The notes under the pieces were generated by a model. It was not told where the DNA came from. It was given only the letters and a program-made list of their open reading frames with translations, and did not search any database. Source: Sulfurimonas sp. UBA6014 (GTDB taxonomy: Bacteria; Campylobacterota; Campylobacteria; Campylobacterales; Sulfurimonadaceae). From it: a DNA stretch of 6,743 bases. Every line of letters starts with the position of its first letter. The first letter of the stretch is position 1. The stretch covers positions 37,883 through 44,625 of the forward strand of contig DJAA01000057.1 of NCBI GenBank assembly GCA_002428085.1, read 5' to 3'. Of the stretch, positions 1 through 5,004 are shown in pieces. Made by a program: the position numbers and the translations under genes.

Positions 1-5
1 AAATT

Positions 6-506
6 ATGCTTAGATTAGTAATTAGAATTTTTCTTATCATCTTTTTTACTACATTCGCCCTCCAAGCAAGAGAAATTAATATAGACAAATTAATTGAGAC
101 TGCTACTTCTTCAAAAAAACATTTATTAGTTTTTATACATCAAACCGATTGTGGTTATTGCGTCAGCATGATTGATTTTACACTTAATAATGAGATAGTA
201 AAAGCATATATCAAAAAAAATTTTATTTATGAGCATGTTAATATCCGAGAAAATGATGTCGTGACTTATAAAAAATTTAAAGGCAATGGACGAGAATTTT
301 CAAAACATGTTGGATACGCTTTTTATCCTTCTGTACTATTTTTTGGTAAAAACAAAGAGATTATATTTGGTGAAGCAGGATATATTGACACAAATTTGAT
401 GCCAAATGAGAAAAGATTTTACACCATACTTCATTATATTCATTCACGCGCATATAAAGAAAAAGAGTTTGATGATTATACGTTTGACATAAAAGAGGAG
501 CTTTGA
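6..506 (+). CDS. Exported thioredoxin-fold protein (SoxW/Thioredoxin_2-like)
   Basis: This 166-residue protein has a short hydrophobic signal sequence (residues 3-19) with a likely signal peptidase I site after Leu-Gln-Ala21. The mature part is therefore expected in the periplasm. A redox centre Cys49-Gly-Tyr-Cys52 follows a beta strand (LLVFIH) as in thioredoxins. Tyr107-Pro108 before the strand SVLFF fits the cis-proline that packs against the active site. The arrangement and length match small periplasmic thioredoxin-like proteins of the SoxW or Thioredoxin_2 type, which reduce or shuffle disulfides in exported proteins; the exact partner is unknown. The ATG is taken because the signal peptide begins there; its ribosome binding site would lie outside the window. 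The stop overlaps the next start (TGATG), so the two genes are probably translated together. The fold is a confident call, the substrate is not. Confidence 0.88.
   Translation: MLRLVIRIFLIIFFTTFALQAREINIDKLIETATSSKKHLLVFIHQTDCGYCVSMIDFTLNNEIVKAYIKKNFIYEHVNIRENDVVTYKKFKGNGREFSKHVGYAFYPSVLFFGKNKEIIFGEAGYIDTNLMPNEKRFYTILHYIHSRAYKEKEFDDYTFDIKEEL
495..500 (+). promoter_or_regulatory. Ribosome binding site deciding the MOSC gene start
   Basis: GAGGAG lies inside the last codons of the thioredoxin-like gene, five bases before the ATG at 506. That spacing supports ATG 506 as the start rather than the TTG three bases upstream. Its position implies translational coupling between the two genes. Confidence 0.65.
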
Positions 507-940
507 TGCCAGAAAATGAAGTTGGAAAAGTCATAGAACTTTTTGTAAGTATAAAAGGTGGTGAGAGAGAAAATCGACAGGAGATGAGTGTTGATGAAGA
601 GGGCATTTTTGATGATAAGTTTTATGCTAAAGGAGCACAGCGCTCAGTATTGATTGCCTCTTTATTTAGTTACGATTTAGCTTTACAAAATAATATCGAT
701 GCGCCAAAAGGCTCTTTGGGTGAAAATATACTTATTGATTTAAATCCGTATAATCTTGAAGCAGGAAGAGAAGTTTTCATCGGTGATGTGGTTCTTGAGA
801 TTACTAAAAATTGTACGATTTGCAATTCATTGGCAAAGGTAGATGAAAATCTTCCTAAAGTTTTGAATAAAGACCGAGGGATATTTGCAAAAGTAATCAA
901 GAGTGGAAAGATAAGAAAGGGAGATTCTGTAAAATTTTAA
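506..940 (+). CDS. Small MOSC-domain protein
   Basis: This 144-residue protein consists almost entirely of one MOSC (MOCO sulfurase C-terminal) domain and has no signal peptide, so it is cytoplasmic. Recognisable family features in order are the N-terminal strand GKVIELFVS (7-15), the segment VDEEGIFDDKFY (29-40) where the family usually has GxxGD, Gly-Ser-Leu-Gly-Glu-Asn (69-74), the GREVFIGDVVLEIT strand pair (87-100) and the C-terminal KIRKGDSV (135-142). The conserved MOSC cysteine region is present as Cys103-Thr-Ile-Cys106, just after the IGD strand. MOSC domains bind or transfer sulfur or act on molybdenum cofactor-linked substrates; stand-alone bacterial copies are mostly uncharacterised. 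The ATG overlaps the upstream stop by one base. Pairing with an exported thioredoxin-like protein suggests a shared thiol or sulfur theme, which is inference. Confidence 0.85.
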   Translation: MPENEVGKVIELFVSIKGGERENRQEMSVDEEGIFDDKFYAKGAQRSVLIASLFSYDLALQNNIDAPKGSLGENILIDLNPYNLEAGREVFIGDVVLEITKNCTICNSLAKVDENLPKVLNKDRGIFAKVIKSGKIRKGDSVKF

Positions 941-973
941 AATATTAATAATATTTATATCTTAATATGTTAG

Positions 974-979
974 TATAGT
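974..979 (+). promoter_or_regulatory. Possible -10 box for the DUF302-like gene pair
   Basis: TATAGT sits in a very AT-rich stretch between the MOSC gene and the lipoprotein gene, about 65 bases before the lipoprotein ATG. A second weaker candidate, TTATAA, lies at 981-986. No convincing -35 element is visible, which is usual for sigma70 promoters in Campylobacterota. A start near 985 would place the palindrome at 991-1012 at the 5' end of the leader RNA. The rest of the 105-bp gap shows only AT-only palindromes just after the MOSC stop. Confidence 0.3.
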
Positions 980-990
980 GTTATAAGTTT

Positions 991-1012
991 CAAATGTGCA
1001 GATGCATATTTG
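991..1012 (+). repeat. 22-bp near-perfect inverted repeat in the lipoprotein leader
   Basis: The arms are CAAATGTGCA (991-1000) and TGCATATTTG (1003-1012), separated by GA. Nine of ten positions are complementary and the tenth is G opposite T, so the RNA could form a continuous helix with one G-U pair. In DNA it has the size and symmetry of a dimeric regulator site. It is flanked by a direct repeat GTTTCAAA at 987-994 and 1028-1035, the second copy directly before the ribosome binding site. I do not recognise the site as a known regulator box. Confidence 0.6.
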
Positions 1013-1045
1013 TCCCATAGTTTGTAGGTTTCAAAAGGAGAAACA

Positions 1046-2029
1046 ATGAAAAAAGTGTATAGTTCGTTCTTTGCTGCTTTATTAGCAGTTGTTATGTTAG
1101 GTTGCAGTTCAGCTGCACCAGTAGTTGCCAAGAAAGTAGAAATTCCGGCTAATAAAGTTCAGAGTGTTCAGATTTATTTTGCAGACAATACAGATGGCAA
1201 AATCACCCCTGAGTCTATTTCAGCAGCATTTGACAGCGTTGGATTGACAGTTCCAGGAAATAATAATATGAATGGTCCATTTAAATTAAGATTTAATAAT
1301 ACGTATTACAATACGTATAATTTAGGGATGTTTATCAATGGGGATTTAACATTTAAGTTAATAAAAAAATACCCAAATTTTGGTGCCTTAGCACCACTAA
1401 CAATGTCGATATGGTCTGATGATACAAAACACACCATGAACATTTCTACTTTGACAATAGACGGAATGGCAAGAGCAGGTAATATTCCTGTAACAGACCC
1501 TGATTTGATAGCGTATGCAGAACTTGTAAAAGTTGCTCTTGCAAAAGCACTACCAAATGGTGCATTTAAGCCACTTGACTTTACACTCAAGTCACCTGCA
1601 GAGTCATTTGCTATTACCTTTGAAGCAACTCTTGAAGAAGGTGCAGATGCAACTGAGTACAGAGAAAATTTTGAGTCAGAATTTGAAGGTGAACTTGAGC
1701 CAATAGGTTTTTTACTTCCAAATTACACAAACTTAAAAGAGGAGCTTTTTGACAAAGCAGGGTATGATGAGTATGACTTTTATGTAACATATTCTATTTG
1801 TAAATTTGACGTTATTTACCCAGTTTCTCGTCTACATCCAGAAGCGGGTGCATACGCTCCATGTTCATTTTATGCTTACAAGAAAAAAGGCGAAAATAAA
1901 GCACATATGGGATTCTTAGGTGTCGATAATTGGATTACAACTCTTGACATTGAAGATGAAGATTCCATTAAGCCATTACGTGAAGCTCAAGGGATGATAG
2001 AAAAAATTGTAAAAGAGATGACAGAGTAA
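1046..2029 (+). CDS. Lipoprotein with two DUF302-like modules
   Basis: This 327-residue protein begins with a lipoprotein signal peptide: charged KK, a hydrophobic core, then Met-Leu-Gly-Cys20, a slightly unusual lipobox. It should be attached to a membrane facing the periplasm or surface. The mature part appears to hold two copies of one module, about residues 39-170 and 187-325. Each copy runs strand, helix, strand, then a segment of the form AP-x4-Y/W, a polar turn, a strand, and a long C-terminal helix. The second copy contains AYAPCSFYAY (269-278) followed by KKGENKAHMGF, which recalls the PC-x-x-x-VYE region of DUF302 proteins. Cys252 and Cys273 are the only cysteines besides the lipidated one. 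An AAGGAG ribosome binding site lies five bases before the ATG. The next gene, 3 bp downstream, is a paralogue. The function is unknown and the DUF302 link is by eye. Confidence 0.8.
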   Translation: MKKVYSSFFAALLAVVMLGCSSAAPVVAKKVEIPANKVQSVQIYFADNTDGKITPESISAAFDSVGLTVPGNNNMNGPFKLRFNNTYYNTYNLGMFINGDLTFKLIKKYPNFGALAPLTMSIWSDDTKHTMNISTLTIDGMARAGNIPVTDPDLIAYAELVKVALAKALPNGAFKPLDFTLKSPAESFAITFEATLEEGADATEYRENFESEFEGELEPIGFLLPNYTNLKEELFDKAGYDEYDFYVTYSICKFDVIYPVSRLHPEAGAYAPCSFYAYKKKGENKAHMGFLGVDNWITTLDIEDEDSIKPLREAQGMIEKIVKEMTE

Positions 2030-2032
2030 GCT

Positions 2033-3046
2033 ATGAAACTTATTCCTTTCTTATATACTCTCATCATAGGTCTTAGCTTTATGACAGTAGCGGGTGCAAA
2101 TGACAAATTTGTACCTAGCAAGAACAAAAATTTAGCTGTTATGTATACATTTGAAAAAGAAAATGATATGCGTTTTGATGAGTTTGCCAAAACAGACCTA
2201 AAAAAAATAGGTTTTTTTTTAAATGACCCTCACCATAGAGTCAACGATGCTTATGAAACAAAGTTTGGTAAAACTGATTTGAGTGTTATAGGTTTTTCAT
2301 CCATACTCAATGAAGAAGTTGTTCGTCCTATGCTCAACAAAGACCCACGACTTGGTGGATTTAGCCCGTTTAATCTATTAAACTATAGAAAAAAATCAGA
2401 TATGAAGACGGTTGTTGCGCATATAACACCCGAAGCAATACTCGATATTTTAGAGATAGATGATGCACAAATCCGAAACGATTATATTGCCTCATTTAGA
2501 CCTCTGGATGATTTGATAGAAAAAGAGCTTGGCGGTGTTAAAAGTTATGTGCCGCTTCAAGGGTATGCAAAAGACACTATGATGAACTTTGAGATACCTT
2601 TTGAGACCCAAGATGACATTGACGAATTTTTGGAAGATTTTCAAGAGCGTTTTGAGTTTGCTTTTGAGACCAAAGGGTATATTATCGCAGGTTTTTATAA
2701 TATCAAAGAGAGTTTCAATAGCCAAAAAGATGTGATGCCTGGTTTTGTCTCTTTTTGGTCGTATGCTTTATGCCATATCCCTTATTCGTACACTGTTTTT
2801 GATGGGGAAAGTGCTGTTCCGATGGCAGGTATATTTGCACCTTGTTCTATGTATGTGTACGTCAAAGAGGGTGAAAATAAACTCGTTATTGGTATGCCGA
2901 CTCTCTCGGCATGGTCTGCTGCCATTGGCATTACAGATGCGAAAAAACTCCAATATGTTGCACACTTAGATGAAGAGATTCCCTCTATTTTAGAGAGCCT
3001 AGGGGCAGTTGCAACACCTAATGGAAACCCTTTAGTCAAACGTTAA
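2033..3046 (+). CDS. Secreted paralogue with two DUF302-like modules
   Basis: This 337-residue protein has a signal peptide with a likely signal peptidase I site after Ala20-Gly-Ala22, so it is probably soluble in the periplasm or secreted, unlike its lipidated neighbour. It aligns by eye with the upstream protein throughout. Module one spans roughly 34-167 and includes GGFSPFNLLNY (108-118). Module two spans roughly 184-324 and includes GIFAPCSMYVY (266-276), VKEGENKLVIGM and a closing helix. Its only cysteines, Cys247 and Cys271, match Cys252 and Cys273 of the paralogue. The start has only a weak AGAG upstream and the gap to the previous stop is 3 bp, so translation probably depends on the upstream gene. 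Codons 56-63 carry an A8 and a T9 run that could make the gene switchable. A hairpin terminator follows. The function is unknown. Confidence 0.8.
   Translation: MKLIPFLYTLIIGLSFMTVAGANDKFVPSKNKNLAVMYTFEKENDMRFDEFAKTDLKKIGFFLNDPHHRVNDAYETKFGKTDLSVIGFSSILNEEVVRPMLNKDPRLGGFSPFNLLNYRKKSDMKTVVAHITPEAILDILEIDDAQIRNDYIASFRPLDDLIEKELGGVKSYVPLQGYAKDTMMNFEIPFETQDDIDEFLEDFQERFEFAFETKGYIIAGFYNIKESFNSQKDVMPGFVSFWSYALCHIPYSYTVFDGESAVPMAGIFAPCSMYVYVKEGENKLVIGMPTLSAWSAAIGITDAKKLQYVAHLDEEIPSILESLGAVATPNGNPLVKR
2200..2220 (+). repeat. Paired A8 and T9 homopolymer tracts inside a coding sequence
   Basis: Eight A (2200-2207) and nine T (2212-2220) are separated by TAGG. They encode Leu-Lys-Lys-Ile-Gly-Phe-Phe-Leu at residues 56-63 of the secreted paralogue. 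Losing one T turns the frame into GGT TTT TTT TAA, and gaining one gives GGT TTT TTT TTT AAA TGA, so either slip ends translation at about residue 62-64. The two runs are also complementary and could form a weak hairpin. Slippage itself is not shown by one sequence. Confidence 0.75.
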
Positions 3047-3051
3047 TCTAC

Positions 3052-3099
3052 TTGAGAGTTTCATGGGCATAAAACGCACATGAAACCTCAATCCTTTTT
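3052..3099 (+). terminator. Hairpin terminator of the DUF302-like gene pair
   Basis: The outer stem pairs TTGAG (3052-3056) with CTCAA (3087-3091). The inner stem pairs GTTTCATG (3058-3065) with CATGAAAC (3079-3086), with A3057 bulged. Two further G-C pairs (3067-3068 with 3076-3077) can close the loop. TCCTTTTT follows at 3092-3099, which supports termination on the + strand. The right arm and T run overlap the last codons and stop of the convergent gene. The other side lacks a matching A run, so efficient termination of the leftward operon is less clear. Confidence 0.8.
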
Positions 3100-4146
3100 A
3101 TCCATAGCATCTTTAGCCGATTTAAGTGCAGTTCCAAGAGCTGTTTTTGCAACTCCCCATGCTTGAATACCCATTCTTTTTGCCTCTTGAGCTGTTTGTG
3201 ACTGCAGCGCTTTTTCACCTTTTTTCACTGCGGATTTGGCGAGAGATGAAAACCTCTCTTTCATGATTTGTGCAGTCTCTTTTGAGATGTAGATAAGTTC
3301 TTCAAGATCATAGTGCATATTTTGATTGATCTCAAGCAGGAGTTTACTGATGGTTTGAGAGCTTTCACCTGCCTTTGTTTGTATAACTTGTGAAAAAAGA
3401 ATGTCGGTTTGATTTAAATCTTCAATGATTGTTTCGTAGTCTTCTATGAGAATATGTTTTGCTTCGGCTGGTATAAAGACAAGTCTCTTTTTAAATCGCT
3501 CTATAGCACGAATAAGACCGCCTCTCATCCCCTTGAGCACCGCTGTGAGTATCGCATCGGCTCGTGTTGGAGTTGCCTCTGAGATATCTATGGCAGATTG
3601 TAAGATGGTAGAGAGTATTTTTCTCACCCGAATTGTATTTAAAGAGCCCTCTTTTATCGCCTCAAATGTCAACTCTTTGATGACCTCTTGAAGTGTCAAA
3701 TCTATCTCTCCATCTGTATCTTTTTCAAGAGCTGTGATGATGGTCGATTCAACCATCTCACCGATGATTTCAAACAAATCTATCGATTGGAGTTTAATTT
3801 GATGCAGCTTTGCAACTGCTGGAGCATCCTCGTTGCCAAGTTGTGATTCGATGGCATTAAAAATGTCATATTTTGCTCTTTGAAGGGCGTCAGATTTTTT
3901 TTCTAGACTTCGCTCTATCTGCTCTTTTTGTCCTAGAAGTGCTTCAACTTCATCATGAAGCGTCTGCGTCTCAATGGTTAAAATGGTAGTGGCAATTGTT
4001 TTTAGCTCGCCAAGCGAGAGCTCTTGAGCTTCGATTTTCCACTCCTGACTTACATGTGCTAAAGCATCAGCAACTCTGAGTTGCATATTTTCAAGTGTGT
4101 GGTTATAAGAAATTTTGACATCTCTTTGCAGTTTTTCTAAATCCAT
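3088..4146 (-). CDS. Helical protein of unknown function, possibly DUF6781-like
   Basis: This 352-residue protein has no signal peptide, transmembrane segment or cysteine and is predicted mostly alpha-helical from its heptad-like spacing. Residues 60-95 (EVEALLGQKEQIERSLEKK and following) look like a coiled coil. The centre has a helix LQEVIKELTFEAIKEGSL (152-169) followed by RVRKILSTILQSAIDIS and a glycine turn (KGMRGG, 205-210). This order resembles the uncharacterised DUF6781 family as I remember it, a tentative match. The C-terminus (about 295-352) is rich in Ala, Lys and Gln, with amphipathic stretches such as AKTALGTALKSAKDAM that could contact membranes or other helices. AAGGAG six bases before the ATG is a good ribosome binding site in the 13-bp gap after the DUF493 gene. 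The stop codon lies in the right arm of the convergent terminator. It is the last gene of the moaC operon; no function can be named. Confidence 0.8.
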   Translation of the reverse strand: MDLEKLQRDVKISYNHTLENMQLRVADALAHVSQEWKIEAQELSLGELKTIATTILTIETQTLHDEVEALLGQKEQIERSLEKKSDALQRAKYDIFNAIESQLGNEDAPAVAKLHQIKLQSIDLFEIIGEMVESTIITALEKDTDGEIDLTLQEVIKELTFEAIKEGSLNTIRVRKILSTILQSAIDISEATPTRADAILTAVLKGMRGGLIRAIERFKKRLVFIPAEAKHILIEDYETIIEDLNQTDILFSQVIQTKAGESSQTISKLLLEINQNMHYDLEELIYISKETAQIMKERFSSLAKSAVKKGEKALQSQTAQEAKRMGIQAWGVAKTALGTALKSAKDAMDKKD

Positions 4147-4159
4147 TTCTATCTCCTTG

Positions 4160-4429
4160 TTAGAGTACCATTTTTATATTTTGATGTGCTTTGAGAGCTT
4201 CATAGATAAAATTTCTCTCTTCTTCGTTTGCAATCACCAAATCAAGATTCATGCTCACATACTTGCCGCTTTTACTGACATGAGAGTGGACAAGGTCATA
4301 CTCCATTGCCAAAACAACATCATGAATAGCTTTTTGGATAGCTTCTTTTTCGTAACCTATGAGTTTGTACGACCACGAACAAGGATAAGAGAGTTCAAGT
4401 TTTTGCAAACTATCGTTTAAAATTTCCAC
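4160..4429 (-). CDS. DUF493 (YbeD/HP0495-like) small protein
   Basis: With a GTG start this is an 89-residue cytoplasmic protein of the DUF493 family, whose compact ferredoxin-like fold is known from E. coli YbeD and H. pylori HP0495. YPCSWSYKLIG near the N-terminus, the helix KEAIQKAIHDVVL, the central SKSGKYVSMNLDLVIANEEERNFIYEAL and the closing IKMVL follow the family pattern, matching HP0495 particularly at YPC-x-W-x-Y and in the SNESERN-like region. Its role is not established; a regulatory function has been suggested for the fold. The GTG is preferred because it gives about the HP0495 length and has a G-rich run five bases upstream. A TTG at 4453 would add eight residues but has no ribosome binding site. 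The gene overlaps moaC by 20 bp in another frame, so it is probably translationally coupled. Confidence 0.85.
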   Translation of the reverse strand: MEILNDSLQKLELSYPCSWSYKLIGYEKEAIQKAIHDVVLAMEYDLVHSHVSKSGKYVSMNLDLVIANEEERNFIYEALKAHQNIKMVL

Positions 4430-4880
4430 TTTTGCCCCCCATTTTTTCTTCAAGCTGTATGCTTTTTAAAATCATCCCTTTATCTATCGCCTTTACCATG
4501 TCATAAATAGTGAGCAGTCCAATGCTTGTCCCCGTAAGTGCTTCCATCTCAACACCCGTTTGCCCTGTGAGTTTTGCAGTGACCCTCAGTTTAAATCCCG
4601 GTAGCTCAGGCAACTCCTCTACATCACAGTTAATGCCACTAAGATTGAGCGGATGGCACATCGGTATCAAGTCACTTGTTCGCTTGGCTCCCATGATTGC
4701 AGCAATGACCGCAGTTTGTAACACAGGACCTTTTTTCGTCTTTTCACGCACGATAGCCTCATAAGCGTCTTGACTCATCTGGATAATCCCACTCGCAACA
4801 GCAACTCTTGTAGTCGCCTCTTTGTCCGAGACATCCACCATCTTTGGCCTTTGATTTTCATCTAAATGTGTTAAGTTCAT
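4410..4880 (-). CDS. moaC: Cyclic pyranopterin monophosphate synthase MoaC
   Basis: MoaC acts after MoaA in molybdenum cofactor synthesis, converting the 3',8-cyclo-GTP intermediate to cyclic pyranopterin monophosphate in the cytoplasm. The 156-residue length is typical. Family hallmarks are complete: MVDVSDKEATTRVAVASG (14-31), KKGPVLQTA (49-57), AKRTSDLIPMCHPL (65-78), TGQTGVEMEALTG (105-117), IYDMVKAIDK (125-134) and the closing MGGKSGNFKR. His76, Glu111, Glu113, Asp127 and Lys130 fall one residue before their E. coli counterparts, consistent with an active enzyme. The ATG follows a purine-rich AGAAAGAAAA stretch rather than a clear Shine-Dalgarno. It is the first gene of a leftward operon and overlaps the DUF493 gene. 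Neither moaA nor the moaD and moaE genes is in the window, so the pathway genes are dispersed. Confidence 0.97.
   Translation of the reverse strand: MNLTHLDENQRPKMVDVSDKEATTRVAVASGIIQMSQDAYEAIVREKTKKGPVLQTAVIAAIMGAKRTSDLIPMCHPLNLSGINCDVEELPELPGFKLRVTAKLTGQTGVEMEALTGTSIGLLTIYDMVKAIDKGMILKSIQLEEKMGGKSGNFKR
4435..4440 (-). promoter_or_regulatory. G6 run as probable ribosome binding site of the DUF493 gene
   Basis: On the - strand, AAAAAATGGGGGGCAAAA precedes the GTG at 4429, with the six G ending five bases before it. It could pair with the pyrimidine-rich anti-Shine-Dalgarno sequence using G-U pairs, though it is not a standard AGGAG. The run encodes Met-Gly-Gly (147-149) of MoaC in the other frame. 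Confidence 0.4.
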
Positions 4881-4910
4881 GTTTTTTCTTTCTAGGTAAG
4901 ATTAGCGTTT

Positions 4911-4916
4911 ATTATA
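4911..4916 (-). promoter_or_regulatory. -10 box for the moaC operon
   Basis: On the - strand a perfect TATAAT (4916 to 4911) lies 30 bases before the moaC ATG, preceded by TTTGC. The expected -35 position is G-rich (GAGGGG) and does not match TTGACA, as is common in Campylobacterota. It would give a leader of roughly 25 bases. The rest of the 124-bp divergent gap holds the protease promoter. Confidence 0.55.
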
Positions 4917-4970
4917 GCAAATGGATATTAACCCCTCGTTACATAAAACTCATGCCATGCTAAAATCTGA

Positions 4971-4976
4971 TATAAT
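4971..4976 (+). promoter_or_regulatory. -10 box for the serine protease gene
   Basis: TATAAT lies 28 bases before the protease ATG, preceded by TCTGA. There is no clear -35 element. A perfect 14-bp AT-only palindrome, TTTTATATATAAAA (4976-4989), overlaps the expected transcription start. A weak GGATAG at 4993-4998 is the only ribosome binding site candidate. Confidence 0.55.
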
Positions 4977-5004
4977 TTTATATATAAAAAATGGATAGTT
5001 CCTT

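Noticed and set aside
503..505. TTG as the start of the MOSC gene
   Set aside because: The next codon is ATG at 506 with better spacing to GAGGAG, so TTG is not needed.
930..956. AT-only palindromes (TAAAATTTTA, and AAATATT with AATATTT) at the end of the MOSC gene
   Set aside because: They contain no G-C pairs and no proper T run, so they are weak terminator candidates and expected in AT-rich DNA.
1306..1590. Open frame on the - strand within the lipoprotein gene, and similar frames at 2492-2725 and 2782-3039
   Set aside because: They are antisense to well-supported exported proteins and lack ribosome binding sites and recognisable motifs.
4115..4420. A + strand frame of 101 codons across the DUF493 gene
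   Set aside because: It is antisense to the conserved DUF493 gene and the start of the helical-protein gene and shows no domain.
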